From positions 1,088,501 to 1,152,500 of the forward strand of contig NZ_CP012719.1 of the NCBI RefSeq assembly GCF_001697145.1: a stretch of 64,000 nt of DNA, read 5' to 3'. Position numbers and translations under genes: made by a program. The notes under the pieces were generated by a model. The model searched no databases. It was not told the DNA's origin and saw only the letters and a list, made by a program, of their open reading frames with translations. Positions 8,688 to 17,909 of this stretch are shown in pieces. The DNA comes from Streptococcus anginosus (GTDB lineage Bacteria > Bacillota > Bacilli > Lactobacillales > Streptococcaceae). Numbering within the stretch: position 1 is the first letter of the stretch; the number at the start of each line of letters is the position of its first letter.

Positions 8688-9380
8688 ATGAAACTATTGA
8701 TTACTTCTGGCGGAACGAGCGAAAAAATCGATCAAGTTCGTTCTATTACGAATCACTCAACAGGAAAGCTTGGTGCTCTTATTGCGGAGAGTTTTTTAGC
8801 ACAAGGCGATCAAGTTACATTAGTCACTACACAGAGTGCTGTCAAGCCTGCTGCTCATCCGAATTTAACCATTCAAATCATTGAAAATGTACAAGATTTG
8901 CTGGAAACGATGCAGCCTTTAGTCAAAACTCATGGTGTTTTAATTCATTCAATGGCCGTTTCTGACTACACGCCTATTTACATGACAGGTTTTGAACAAA
9001 TCACTGCTTCACAGGATTTAACAGAGTTTTTAAACAAGACCAATGATCAAGGCAAGATTTCATCAAAAGATGAATACCAAGTGCTCTTTCTCAAACAAAC
9101 ACCGAAAATTATCAGCCAAGTAAAAAAATGGAATCCTAATATCCGTCTAATTGGCTTTAAACTCTTAGTTGATGTTTCTAAGAAAGAATTACTGACAGTT
9201 GCTCGTGCTAGTCTCATAAAAAACAAAGCAGAAATAATTGTGGCAAATGACTTGTATGATATTTCCAATAATCAACATCATGCTTACTTAGTCAAAGAAA
9301 ATTCTGTCATAGAAGCCAACACAAAAGAGGAAATCGCTCAACAACTCGTAACACACATTCACACAAAGGACAATTTATGA
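8688..9380 (+). CDS. coaB: Phosphopantothenate--cysteine ligase
   Basis: Joins 4'-phosphopantothenate to cysteine in CoA synthesis. The 230-residue protein is the stand-alone CoaB used by streptococci rather than the fused CoaBC of many bacteria. It has SGGTSEKIDQVRSITN at the N-terminus, HSMAVSDYTP in the middle and GFKLLVD plus IVANDLYDI towards the end. The N-terminus is a conserved core strand, so the start is secure although it lacks a ribosome binding site. It overlaps coaC by four bases. Confidence 0.93.
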   Translation: MKLLITSGGTSEKIDQVRSITNHSTGKLGALIAESFLAQGDQVTLVTTQSAVKPAAHPNLTIQIIENVQDLLETMQPLVKTHGVLIHSMAVSDYTPIYMTGFEQITASQDLTEFLNKTNDQGKISSKDEYQVLFLKQTPKIISQVKKWNPNIRLIGFKLLVDVSKKELLTVARASLIKNKAEIIVANDLYDISNNQHHAYLVKENSVIEANTKEEIAQQLVTHIHTKDNL

Positions 9381-9928
9381 AACATATTACTTTAGCCGTC
9401 ACAGGAAGCATTGCCGCCTATAAAGCTGCTGACTTGACCAGTCAATTGACAAAAGACAATCAAAAGGTGACTGTTCTGATGTCTCAAGCAGCTACAAATT
9501 TCATTCCCCCCTTGACTTTGCAGGTATTGTCGAAAAATTTAGTACATACAGATGTCATGGACGAGCCTGCGCCAAACAAGGTCAATCATATTGAAATTGC
9601 CAAGCAAACAGATCTTTTCTTGGTTGCACCTGCTTCTGCCAATACAATCGCTAAATTAGCCAATGGCTTTGCGGACAATATGATAACCAGCACTGCACTT
9701 GCTTTGCCTATAACAGCCAAAAAAGTGCTAGCTCCTGCTATGAATACAAAAATGTATGAAAATCCAATCACTCAAGAAAATCTATCTAAACTAGAAAAAT
9801 ACGGCTGGCACATTATTCAGCCTAGAGAAACCGTCCTAGCCTGTGGTGACCACGGAATCGGTGCTCTTGCTTCTGTAGAAACAATTATAAAAAAAGTAAA
9901 GGAATTGATTTATGAAAAAACAATCTAA
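9377..9928 (+). CDS. coaC: Phosphopantothenoylcysteine decarboxylase
   Basis: Decarboxylates phosphopantothenoylcysteine to 4'-phosphopantetheine. This 183-residue flavoprotein of the HFCD family has the FMN-binding start TGSIAAYKAADL, the active-site histidine in NKVNHIEIA, the phosphate loop VAPASANTIAKLANG, and the substrate clamp LAPAMNTKMYENP. ATG overlaps the coaB stop (ATGA), so the two are translationally coupled and give a balanced two-step module. The transporter gene that follows overlaps its 3' end. Confidence 0.93.
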   Translation: MKHITLAVTGSIAAYKAADLTSQLTKDNQKVTVLMSQAATNFIPPLTLQVLSKNLVHTDVMDEPAPNKVNHIEIAKQTDLFLVAPASANTIAKLANGFADNMITSTALALPITAKKVLAPAMNTKMYENPITQENLSKLEKYGWHIIQPRETVLACGDHGIGALASVETIIKKVKELIYEKTI

Positions 9929-10475
9929 TATTGCTCAAATTGCTATCTTTTTTGCTATTATGCTCGTTATTCATCTATTAAGTTCGGTAATATTTAACCT
10001 TTTTCCCGTCCCGATCAAACCAACGATTGTTCATATTCCTGTTATTATTGCTAGTATCCTTTATGGACCAAAAGTTGGTGCACTTTTAGGTGCTTTAATG
10101 GGAATTATTAGTCTAGTTACAAATACAATTGTCCTCTTGCCAACAAGTTATCTATTTAGTCCATTTGTCCCTAATGGCAATATTTATTCGCTCATCATTG
10201 CTCTTGTTCCGCGAATTTTAATCGGAGTCACACCTTATTTTGTTTATAAATATCTTAAAAATAAGACTGGACTTATTTTAGCTGGGACGGTTGGTTCGTT
10301 GACAAATACTATTTTTGTTTTAGGAGGAATCTTCCTACTATTCTCTAAAGTTTATAATGGAAACATTCAACTACTGCTTGCTTCTGTTATTTCAACCAAT
10401 TCCATTGCTGAAATGATTATTTCTGCGCTTCTGACGGTTACCATTATTCCAGCTCTTGAAAAAGTTAAAAAATAA
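9912..10475 (+). CDS. ECF transporter substrate-binding (S) component, probably for pantothenate
   Basis: A 187-residue membrane protein with five or six hydrophobic segments and the ECF S-component pattern: an early helix with small residues, then IVHIPVIIASILYGPKVGALLGALMG and a long hydrophobic run. Such proteins capture a vitamin and use a shared energising module encoded elsewhere. Overlap with coaC by 17 bases and the CoA pathway context point to pantothenate (PanT-like). The substrate is inferred from position, not from a binding signature. A short intrinsic terminator follows directly. Confidence 0.75.
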   Translation: MKKQSNIAQIAIFFAIMLVIHLLSSVIFNLFPVPIKPTIVHIPVIIASILYGPKVGALLGALMGIISLVTNTIVLLPTSYLFSPFVPNGNIYSLIIALVPRILIGVTPYFVYKYLKNKTGLILAGTVGSLTNTIFVLGGIFLLFSKVYNGNIQLLLASVISTNSIAEMIISALLTVTIIPALEKVKK

Positions 10476-10498
10476 TCACGTGAAAACGTGATTTTTTT
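10474..10498 (+). terminator. Intrinsic terminator of the coaB-coaC-transporter operon
   Basis: ATCACG and CGTGAT pair around TGAAAA and are followed by a run of T. It overlaps the stop codon of the transporter gene. Confidence 0.85.
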
Positions 10499-10655
10499 AT
10501 GAAAAAATGCTATAATGAAAACGGTTAAACAATAAAAGAAAGTTTAAAATTCTGAGAAAAATATAATTTTCATCATTCTACTAAGAAAACGAAGTTAGTT
10601 GCTTTTTTTCAAATGTTTCATAAACTTTCCAATTTTTATAAAAGGAGATTTCGTA

Positions 10656-12374
10656 ATGACTTACCAAGATAATTTCAAAAAATGGCTTGATTTTGCAGAA
10701 CTTCCAGATTACCTTCGTAAAGAATTGGCTTCGATGGATGAAAAGACAAAAGAAGATGCTTTTTATACCAATCTCGAATTTGGTACTGCTGGTATGCGTG
10801 GCTTGATTGGTGCAGGTACGAATCGTATCAATATTTATGTCGTTCGTCAGGCAACTGAAGGTTTAGCACGTTTGATTGATGAAAAAGGTGAAGATTTCAA
10901 AAAACGCGGTGTCGCTATCGCTTATGACTCTCGTCACTTCTCTCCAGAATTCGCCTTTGAATCTGCTGCTGTTTTAGCAAAACATGGCATTAAATCTTAT
11001 GTATTTGAAAGTCTCCGTCCAACACCAGAACTGTCATTTGCAGTTCGTCACTTAAAAGCTTTTGCCGGGATTATGATTACAGCCAGCCACAACCCTGCTC
11101 CATTTAATGGCTATAAAGTTTATGGCGAAGATGGTGGTCAAATGCCGCCTCATGATGCTGATGCTCTAACAGCTTATATTCGTGCCATCGAAAATCCATT
11201 TGCCATTGAAGTTGCTGATGTTGAAGCCGAAAAAGCATCTGGATTGATTGAAATCATCGGTGAAAACGTTGATACTGAATACCTTAAAGAAGTAAAAGAC
11301 GTGAATATCAATCAACAATTGATTGATGAATATGGAAAAGACATGAAAATCGTCTACACTCCGCTTCACGGTACAGGTGAAATGTTAGCGCGTCGAGCAT
11401 TTGCCCAAGCTGGTTTTGATTCTGTTCAGGTTGTTGAAGCTCAATGCGTGCCAGATCCAGACTTCTCCACTGTCAAATCACCAAATCCAGAAAACCAGGC
11501 GGCTTTCTCTCTCGCTGAAGAATTGGGACACAAAGTTGGTGCGGACGTCCTTGTCGCAACAGACCCAGATGCTGACCGTGTTGGTGTTGAAGTTCTCCAA
11601 AAAGACGGCAGCTACCGCAATCTTTCAGGAAATCAAATCGGTGCGATTATGGCTAAGTATATCCTTGAAGCGCACAAGACTGCTGGAACACTTCCTGCCA
11701 ATGCAGCACTTTGCAAATCCATTGTGTCTACCGATCTTGTGACCAAGATTGCTGAAAGCTACGGCGCTACCATGTTTAATGTCTTAACTGGTTTCAAATT
11801 TATCGCTGAAAAGATTCAAGAATTTGAAGAAAAACACAATCACACTTACATGATGGGCTTTGAAGAAAGCTTTGGCTACTTGATTAAACCATTTGTGCGT
11901 GACAAAGATGCTATCCAAGCTGTATTAGTTGTTGCAGAATTGGCAGCCTATTATCGTTCTCGCGGCTTGACTCTTGCAGACGGAATTGAAGAAATCTACA
12001 AAGAATATGGTTATTATGCTGAAAAGACGATTTCAGTTACTTTGTCTGGTGTTGATGGCGCTGAACAAATCAAAGCTATTATGAGCAAGTTCCGTGACAA
12101 TGCACCGAAAGAATTCAACGCTACTGCTATTACAGTCACAGAAGATTTCAAAGCACAAACCGCTACCGATTCTGACGACAATGTAACGAAATTAACAACT
12201 CCACCAAGCGATGTATTAAAATACACACTTACTGATGGTTCATGGATTGCTGTACGTCCTTCAGGAACTGAACCAAAAATCAAATTCTACATTGCTGTTG
12301 TCGGAAATTCTAGCCAAGACGCTCAAGCAAAAATTGCAAAAATTGAAGCAGAAATCAATGATTTTGTAAAATAA
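10656..12374 (+). CDS. pgm: Phosphoglucomutase / phosphohexose mutase
   Basis: Interconverts glucose 1-phosphate and glucose 6-phosphate, linking glycolysis to UDP-glucose, capsule and teichoic-acid precursors. The 572-residue protein belongs to the alpha-phosphohexomutase superfamily. It shows the phosphoserine loop TASHNP at 142-147 (Ser144), the metal loop DPDADR, the sugar-binding GFEESFGY, and the phosphate-binding RPSGTEPK near the end. The ATG at 10656 follows AAAGGAGATTTCGTA; the frame opens 19 codons earlier without a ribosome binding site. It is a single-gene unit with about 390 non-coding bases after it. Confidence 0.93.
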   Translation: MTYQDNFKKWLDFAELPDYLRKELASMDEKTKEDAFYTNLEFGTAGMRGLIGAGTNRINIYVVRQATEGLARLIDEKGEDFKKRGVAIAYDSRHFSPEFAFESAAVLAKHGIKSYVFESLRPTPELSFAVRHLKAFAGIMITASHNPAPFNGYKVYGEDGGQMPPHDADALTAYIRAIENPFAIEVADVEAEKASGLIEIIGENVDTEYLKEVKDVNINQQLIDEYGKDMKIVYTPLHGTGEMLARRAFAQAGFDSVQVVEAQCVPDPDFSTVKSPNPENQAAFSLAEELGHKVGADVLVATDPDADRVGVEVLQKDGSYRNLSGNQIGAIMAKYILEAHKTAGTLPANAALCKSIVSTDLVTKIAESYGATMFNVLTGFKFIAEKIQEFEEKHNHTYMMGFEESFGYLIKPFVRDKDAIQAVLVVAELAAYYRSRGLTLADGIEEIYKEYGYYAEKTISVTLSGVDGAEQIKAIMSKFRDNAPKEFNATAITVTEDFKAQTATDSDDNVTKLTTPPSDVLKYTLTDGSWIAVRPSGTEPKIKFYIAVVGNSSQDAQAKIAKIEAEINDFVK

Positions 12375-12767
12375 GCAAAGAGTAAGAAGGTTTTGATTTC
12401 TCAGTCTAACTTCTACAATATTCAAACTTCGAGTCTGGGACAAGAGTGTCTCAGACTCGAAATTGTCTTGTAACAAATAACAGATAATTGCTCAGATGCT
12501 ACTTTTTAAGATAGCAGACAGATCTTTCGAAGCAGGTCTCAAGGTCTTTTCGCTTTTTAACATTTGCTCAACATTATAGGGGAGACTATACAAAATAGCT
12601 AGGAAACATTTTATATCGGAGTCTTGAAACAAGAGCACGACAATTAAAATTTTCAATTTCTAGTCCTGTTTCACCTCTCTTTCAATGTTTTACATTTCAT
12701 TTCGAATCTCTGCATTATTTTCCTATTTGTGGCATACTAGAATGAACAAAAGAAATGAGGTTATTTT
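12375..12767. repeat. Intergenic region with a long inverted repeat
   Basis: About 390 bases with no supported gene. At 12428-12461 TTCGAGTCTG and its inverse CAGACTCGAA enclose further pairing, a stem of about 15 base pairs with the GTCTGGGACA wording seen in many streptococcal intergenic repeats. It may end pgm transcription, although no clean T run follows. A related half, AAGAGCACGAC...CCTGTTTCACC, occurs near 12630-12670. The last 40 bases hold the likely promoter of the thioredoxin-like gene (GGCATACTAGAAT). Confidence 0.5.
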
Positions 12768-13115
12768 ATGGATAAATTTACACAAGATATCAAAGATTTA
12801 GAAGTCACGACTGTTGAACGTGCCCGACAAGCCATTGCAAATAAAGAAAACGCAACTTTTTTCATTGGGCGTAAAACATGCCCTTACTGTCGTAAATTCG
12901 CCACTACGCTAGCTAGTTTTGTCGCTGAAACCCAAGCACATATTTTCTTTATCAATAGTGAGGAACCTAGTGAACTGGAAGAGCTCCAAGCTTTCCGTTC
13001 CGAATACGGAATCCCAACTGTACCAGGTTTCCTACACATAGAGAATGGCCAAGTAGCTGTCCGTTGTGACTCTTCTATGACGGCTGAGGAAATCAAGTCA
13101 TTCGCTAACTTATAA
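12768..13115 (+). CDS. Thioredoxin-like protein (bacteriocin transport accessory protein family)
   Basis: A 115-residue soluble thioredoxin fold with the redox motif CPYC at 38-41 and a cis-proline region GIPTVPG near residue 85. This size and motif match the group often annotated as bacteriocin transport accessory protein (Bta) in streptococci; no bacteriocin genes are nearby here, so a general thiol-disulfide role is as likely. GAGG stands about ten bases before the ATG. The protein has no export signal, so it should act in the cytoplasm. Confidence 0.8.
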   Translation: MDKFTQDIKDLEVTTVERARQAIANKENATFFIGRKTCPYCRKFATTLASFVAETQAHIFFINSEEPSELEELQAFRSEYGIPTVPGFLHIENGQVAVRCDSSMTAEEIKSFANL

Positions 13116-13194
13116 AAATGAAGCTGGAATTAAAATTTCCAACTTCACAGCATATTATAAACCAACTAGGCAGTGGCTTTTACAATCACAAAGC

Positions 13195-13222
13195 GAGGCA
13201 GGGAGCACATTATCCTTGCCTC
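13195..13222. terminator. Possible terminator hairpin between converging genes
   Basis: GAGGCA and TGCCTC enclose a 16-base loop between the converging thioredoxin-like and mutY genes. It lacks a strong T run on either strand, so termination is only likely. Confidence 0.4.
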
Positions 13223-13229
13223 TTAACAT

Positions 13230-14399
13230 TTAATTTCCTTTTAATTTGCCTTCCTGAAAGGCTTGCCACATCTTCTGCTGAGGTTTAGCAAATGGATAGT
13301 TGTCAAATTCATCAGGATGCAACCATAAAACTTGTTCCTGTTTAGGCATTTCCGTAGCATTTACTACCTGACCGTAAAGCAAACGAATCTGCCACTTGCG
13401 ATGACTGAACACATGTTGAATTGTCGGAAAAGCTTGCTCCTGCCAATTCACTACCACATCATAATCCTGCTCAAAGCTTTCTTGCGGAGATAATTCAAAT
13501 GCAACTTGATTTTCTGCCACTTCAAAAAGGGATAACTGTTCACCGTCCGGAAATTCTTCCACTTCAATCAAAGGAAAGTGCCAAAATCCGGCCAAAAGGC
13601 CGCTAGTCTCATTTTTTTCCAAAAGAAACCGTCCTTGAGTATCTTGGATAATCAAACCATATAAATAAACTGGAACTGGTTTTTTCTTAGGAGCTTTGAT
13701 AGGGTATCTATCCATTGTTCCATTTAAGTAAGCAGCGCTAAATTCCCTTACTGGACTGTCATCAGGTCTAGGGTTGATAGGTGCTTCAATATCTGAGCCT
13801 AAATCCATCAAAGCTTGGTTGAAATCTCCCGATCTTTGGGGGTCAATCAGAATTTCCATCATCGCTTGAAAAACCTTTCGGTTAGCAGGGACACCAATAT
13901 CCAAATTAACTTCAAATAAACGGCTCAGGACCCGCATAACATTCCCATCAACCGCTGGCTCAGGCAAGCCAAAAGCAATACTTGCAATAGCTCCTGCTGT
14001 ATAAGGACCAATTCCTTTCAGACTAGAAATCTCCTCGTAAGTGTGAGGAAACTCGCCACTAAAATCTGTCATAATCTGCTGAGCAGCCTGTTGCATATTA
14101 CGTACTCGCGAGTAGTAACCTAGCCCCTCCCAAGCTTTAAGCAAACGTTCTTCTGAAGCCACTGCTAAATCTTTGATTGTCGGAAACCAAGCTAAAAAGC
14201 GCTCATAGTAAGGAATAACCGTATCTACCCGTGTTTGCTGAAGCATAATTTCTGAAATCCAGATATGATAAGGATTGCTGCTTCTCCGCCAAGGTAAATC
14301 GCGCTTATTTTCATCATACCAAGCTAATAATTTTTGGCGAAAAGAGATAATCTTTTCATCCTCCCACATCTCAATCCCATATTTTTTCAAATCTAACAT
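13230..14399 (-). CDS. mutY: A/G-specific adenine DNA glycosylase lacking the iron-sulfur cluster
   Basis: Removes adenine mispaired with 8-oxoguanine. The 389-residue protein has Glu50 in SEIMLQQTRVD, the helix-hairpin-helix LKGIGPYTAGAI, catalytic Asp151 in PAVDGNVMRVLSR, and a C-terminal NUDIX-like 8-oxoG recognition domain with FSHRKW. The region that normally holds the four cysteines of a 4Fe-4S cluster aligns as GSDIEAPINPRP followed by DDSPVREFS; the four positions are Glu205, Pro212, Ser215 and Ser221. Such clusterless MutY proteins are known in lactic acid bacteria. I chose the ATG at 14399; no ribosome binding site precedes it, but a -10 box does. Confidence 0.93.
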   Translation of the reverse strand: MLDLKKYGIEMWEDEKIISFRQKLLAWYDENKRDLPWRRSSNPYHIWISEIMLQQTRVDTVIPYYERFLAWFPTIKDLAVASEERLLKAWEGLGYYSRVRNMQQAAQQIMTDFSGEFPHTYEEISSLKGIGPYTAGAIASIAFGLPEPAVDGNVMRVLSRLFEVNLDIGVPANRKVFQAMMEILIDPQRSGDFNQALMDLGSDIEAPINPRPDDSPVREFSAAYLNGTMDRYPIKAPKKKPVPVYLYGLIIQDTQGRFLLEKNETSGLLAGFWHFPLIEVEEFPDGEQLSLFEVAENQVAFELSPQESFEQDYDVVVNWQEQAFPTIQHVFSHRKWQIRLLYGQVVNATEMPKQEQVLWLHPDEFDNYPFAKPQQKMWQAFQEGKLKGN

Positions 14400-14405
14400 A
14401 GCTTT

Positions 14406-14411
14406 AGTATA
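14406..14411 (-). promoter_or_regulatory. Extended -10 box of mutY, implying a leaderless mRNA
   Basis: TATACT preceded by TGT (an extended -10) ends six bases before the mutY ATG on the minus strand. The transcript would begin at or next to the start codon. This is the same six-base spacing seen at coaB. Confidence 0.5.
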
Positions 14412-14426
14412 ACACAAAATAAAAAG

Positions 14427-14454
14427 AGAACCCAGAACTTGAATTCTGGATTCT
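14427..14454 (-). terminator. Intrinsic terminator of relQ-nadK-rluD-pta
   Basis: On the minus strand a stem of about ten base pairs (AGAA-CCAGAA with TTCTGG-TTCT) is followed by CTTTTTATTTT. It lies 12 bases after the pta stop codon and before the mutY promoter. Confidence 0.8.
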
Positions 14455-14465
14455 GTCTTGGCTTT

Positions 14466-15443
14466 CTAATAATGACCAACTGCTTGGCTGGCAGTAATCA
14501 ATGTTAATTTATAAACATCATCAGCATTGCATCCACGGGAAAGGTCGTTTACTGGGTGGTTCAATCCTTGCAAAATAGGACCGACTGCTGAAAAGCCACC
14601 GAGGCGCTCTGCCATTTTATAACTGATATTTCCAGCTTCAATACCAGGAAATACAAAGACAGTCGCTTGACCAGCTACATTGCTTCCAGGAGCTTTTAAC
14701 TCTGCCGTTTTAGGCACAAAAGCTGCATCAAATTGTAATTCTCCGTCAATAGCCAAATCTGGTCGCATTTCTTGCGCAAGTTTCGTTGCTTCGACGACTT
14801 TATCAACCTTTTCACCAAATCCAGAACCTTTAGTTGAATAGCTCAGCATCGCCACTTTAGGGTCAATGTCAAAGATTTGCGCGGTCAAGGCAGAGTTAAT
14901 AGCAATTTCTGCTAATGTTTTAGCATCTGGATCAATATTGATTGCACAATCACTGAAAACATAGCGTTCATCACCGCGAACCATGAGAAAGGCACCAGAT
15001 GTGCGAGAAACCCAAGGAAGTGTTTTGATAATTTGAAGAGCTGGGCGAACCGTGCTTGCTGTAGAATGAATCGCACCAGAAACCATACCTTGTACTTTAC
15101 CAAGATAAACAAGCATGACACCAAAATAATTGACGTCCTCTTTCAATAATTTACGCGCTTCGTCTTCTGTGATTTTTCCTTTACGGCGTTCTACAAAAGC
15201 TGCAACCATTTCTTCAAAGCATGAACAATTTTGAGGGTCAATGACTTCATAACCTTCTGTCACACCTTCAATTTCAAGGTAAATACGAATTTTTTCAGGA
15301 TTTCCCAATAAAACAGGTGTGATACTTGTTTCCTTTACCAAACGTTTAGTAGCTTGAAGAATACGTGGTTCTTCACCTTCTGGTAAGACAATCTTCACTT
15401 CTTTGTCTTGCAATGTTTCACGAATTGTTTCAAAAATTTTCAT
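14466..15443 (-). CDS. pta: Phosphate acetyltransferase
   Basis: Converts acetyl-CoA and phosphate to acetyl phosphate, the step before ATP-yielding acetate production. At 325 residues it is the short single-domain PTA form. Recognisable parts are VLPEGEEPRILQA at the start, SGAIHSTASTVRPALQI, MLSYSTKGSG, ELQFDAAFVP and GFSAVGPILQGL. It closes the relQ-nadK-rluD operon, ten bases after the pseudouridine synthase stop, and is followed by a strong terminator. The conserved pairing with relQ puts acetyl-phosphate synthesis and alarmone synthesis under a shared transcript. Confidence 0.95.
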   Translation of the reverse strand: MKIFETIRETLQDKEVKIVLPEGEEPRILQATKRLVKETSITPVLLGNPEKIRIYLEIEGVTEGYEVIDPQNCSCFEEMVAAFVERRKGKITEDEARKLLKEDVNYFGVMLVYLGKVQGMVSGAIHSTASTVRPALQIIKTLPWVSRTSGAFLMVRGDERYVFSDCAINIDPDAKTLAEIAINSALTAQIFDIDPKVAMLSYSTKGSGFGEKVDKVVEATKLAQEMRPDLAIDGELQFDAAFVPKTAELKAPGSNVAGQATVFVFPGIEAGNISYKMAERLGGFSAVGPILQGLNHPVNDLSRGCNADDVYKLTLITASQAVGHY

Positions 15444-15453
15444 GTTTTACTCC

Positions 15454-16344
15454 TTACTTATTGCTTAATTTTTGAATGACTGTTTGAAAATCTTCCGGAA
15501 GAGGACTTGATTTATTCACAACTTCCTCATGGAATGGATTGTAAAAACGCAATGAATGACAATGAAGCGCTTGCCGCGTTATTCCGTCAGTCATGCTCCC
15601 ACCATATAAATCATCTCCCAAGAGCGGAAAACCAATATAAGAAAAATGAACCCTAATCTGGTGTGTTCGTCCTGTATGAAGATGAATATCCACGAGATAA
15701 ATGTCATCATACTGCGCTAAAACTTTATAACTCGTATGAGCATATTTTCCATTTTTTGCTACACAGCGAGTAATGATACTACTACCTTCACGCGCTATGG
15801 GAGCAATAATATCTCCTTCTGGCTTTAACGGTGCCGAACCCTTGACCAAAGCATAATAATGCTTCTCAATGACTTTCTTTTGCAACTGCTTGTCCAATCT
15901 TGCATGAGCATAACCGTGCTTTGCAAACAACATCAGACCACTCGTATCACGGTCTAAACGAGTCACAATATGAATCTGCTGATTTTCATAATGATTCGCA
16001 ATGTAATAAGCCTTCACAAAATTAGCCATTGTATTGGAATGATTCACGCTAGGAATACTGGCTACGCCTGCCGGCTTGTTCAAAATCAGAAAATGTTCAT
16101 CTTCGTAGACAATTTCTAAATCTTTCTCTACAGCTTGCAAACTGCCAAAACCTTCTTCTGCAGGAATATCGACGGCAACTTTGTCGCCAATATCTAACAA
16201 ATAAATGGCATTTTGCTTTTTGCCGTTTACCTGAATATCCCCACCAGAAAACTTTATTTTTGCAAGCAAACTTTTGGAAATTTCATGTTTTTTTAGAAAT
16301 GTTTTGACTTTCACATGCTCATCTGCGATAAATTCAAACCTCAT
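15454..16344 (-). CDS. RluD/RluA-family 23S rRNA pseudouridine synthase
   Basis: A 296-residue RNA-modifying enzyme with an N-terminal S4-like RNA-binding part (about residues 12-75) and a RluA-type catalytic domain. The catalytic aspartate lies in [11 protein letters not shown], and the C-terminal [22 protein letters not shown] is the family hallmark. The exact target uridines cannot be told; streptococci have several paralogues. Its start overlaps the end of nadK by four bases (ATGA), so the two are coupled. Confidence 0.9.
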   Translation of the reverse strand: MRFEFIADEHVKVKTFLKKHEISKSLLAKIKFSGGDIQVNGKKQNAIYLLDIGDKVAVDIPAEEGFGSLQAVEKDLEIVYEDEHFLILNKPAGVASIPSVNHSNTMANFVKAYYIANHYENQQIHIVTRLDRDTSGLMLFAKHGYAHARLDKQLQKKVIEKHYYALVKGSAPLKPEGDIIAPIAREGSSIITRCVAKNGKYAHTSYKVLAQYDDIYLVDIHLHTGRTHQIRVHFSYIGFPLLGDDLYGGSMTDGITRQALHCHSLRFYNPFHEEVVNKSSPLPEDFQTVIQKLSNK

Positions 16345-17159
16345 TCCTCCACCTCGCCAATAAAGGCATCTTTGACACGATTCCAGAAGCTCGTATGACT
16401 CGGTGTAGCAAGAAAGTTAATCTTATGTTGATCAATTTGAAATTCAATTTTAGAAATATTGTTTATCATAAAATTTTGATTGTCAATCGAAATCGCATGT
16501 CGGTCATTCCAAGTCGGCACAATTTCAATTTTATCTTTCTTAGGGACAATAATTGAGGAGCCCAAGGTCCGAAACACACGATTGTTCAAGCTTGCAACTT
16601 CTGCAATCTGAAGAGCTTCGATGGTTGGGTGCAGAACAGCTCCACCCAACGATTTATTGTAAGCTGTGCTTCCTGTCGGAGTTGATACTGAAATGCCGTC
16701 ACCACGAAAGCGCTCAAAATGCACTTGATTGATAATGATATCAGCGACCATTGTTCGTCCAGAACGCTTGACCGTCGCCTCGTTCAACGCACGTTTTATA
16801 CAAATCTCATTATTTCCGTGGAAAATTTTCACATTCAAAATCGGATAAGACACCTTTGCGCCTGTGTCTAATTTTAAATTATCGATTAGTTTGTCCAACT
16901 CAAAATCTCGATAATCTGTATAAAAGCCCAAATGTCCTGTGTGAACGCCAACAAAGCGAACTTTGTCTAGCTGATCTTCATAATTGTGAAATGCTGACAA
17001 AAGCATCCCGTCGCCACCAATTGAAATGACAATATCAGGATTATTATCATTCAAAATAAAGTGATTTTGTTTTAGTTTCTGTTTCAATTGGCGACAAATT
17101 TCCTGACTTTGCCGTCTGCGATTACTGATAATCCCTATTCTTTTACCTGTATTCTTCAT
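16341..17159 (-). CDS. nadK: NAD kinase
   Basis: Phosphorylates NAD to NADP. The 272-residue protein has the diagnostic [10 protein letters not shown] loop, the NE motif in [17 protein letters not shown], and the nucleotide-binding [17 protein letters not shown] chose the ATG at 17159 (MKNTGKRIG), the usual family N-terminus; a GTG four codons earlier follows AGGAAATA and could be used instead. Either start lies within relQ, giving an overlap of 17 or more bases and translational coupling to the alarmone synthetase. Confidence 0.95.
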   Translation of the reverse strand: MKNTGKRIGIISNRRRQSQEICRQLKQKLKQNHFILNDNNPDIVISIGGDGMLLSAFHNYEDQLDKVRFVGVHTGHLGFYTDYRDFELDKLIDNLKLDTGAKVSYPILNVKIFHGNNEICIKRALNEATVKRSGRTMVADIIINQVHFERFRGDGISVSTPTGSTAYNKSLGGAVLHPTIEALQIAEVASLNNRVFRTLGSSIIVPKKDKIEIVPTWNDRHAISIDNQNFMINNISKIEFQIDQHKINFLATPSHTSFWNRVKDAFIGEVEE

Positions 17160-17814
17160 CTGTATCGTCACTATTTCCTACGCCATCATTCAATTTGCGA
17201 CTAATTGGGTCAAATAAAGCTTGTGCCTCTTGAATATCATCACGAATTTTTCCCATTTCTTCGTCTAATTGATAGGCGATTTTTGCTGTAATTTCCAAAC
17301 GTTTCTTAATTTCATCTGGAAACTCACCTTTGTATTTATAATTCAGCGAATGTTCAATTGTTGCCCAAAAATTCATGGACAGAGTACGAATTTGAATTTC
17401 TGCTAAAATCGTTTTGCTCCCATTGATGGTATCAACGGGGTATTCAATAATAACATGGTAACTGCGATAACCACTAGCTTTACGATTTTTAATATAGTCT
17501 CTCTCTTGAATAATCCGCATATCATGACGTTTTCGCAAAACATCCAAAACTTCTTCTACATCATCCACAAATTGGACCATCACGCGCAAACCTGCTATAT
17601 CCTGCATATCTTGTGCTAAATTTTCCTCTCTGATTCCACGCAAAACCATTTTTTCTTTGATGCTTTCTATTGGTTTTACACGCCCCGTTACAAATTCAAT
17701 CGGAGAATGCTGCTTTTGTTTTCGGTATTGTTTGCGAATCCCGCGCAGTTTGATTTTCAACTCACCAACCGCTTGAATATAAGGATCCAAGAACTCTTCC
17801 CATTCTACTTCCAT
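17143..17814 (-). CDS. relQ: Small alarmone synthetase (GTP pyrophosphokinase)
   Basis: Makes (p)ppGpp from ATP and GDP/GTP. At 223 residues it contains only the synthetase domain, with no hydrolase or regulatory ACT/TGS parts, as expected of RelQ/SasB. Visible motifs are [58 protein letters not shown] and an acidic C-terminal tail (DDTDEEYR). AAGGTGATAGT precedes the ATG. It leads the operon relQ-nadK-rluD-pta and is divergent from the CYTH gene. Confidence 0.94.
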   Translation of the reverse strand: MEVEWEEFLDPYIQAVGELKIKLRGIRKQYRKQKQHSPIEFVTGRVKPIESIKEKMVLRGIREENLAQDMQDIAGLRVMVQFVDDVEEVLDVLRKRHDMRIIQERDYIKNRKASGYRSYHVIIEYPVDTINGSKTILAEIQIRTLSMNFWATIEHSLNYKYKGEFPDEIKKRLEITAKIAYQLDEEMGKIRDDIQEAQALFDPISRKLNDGVGNSDDTDEEYR

Positions 17815-17909
17815 ACTATCACCTTGTCATTTTACTTATTTTTTTATAAAATAAACACAATACTTATTATAACATAAATCGCTTTCAAACAAAAGAAAAG
17901 GATTGGGAA

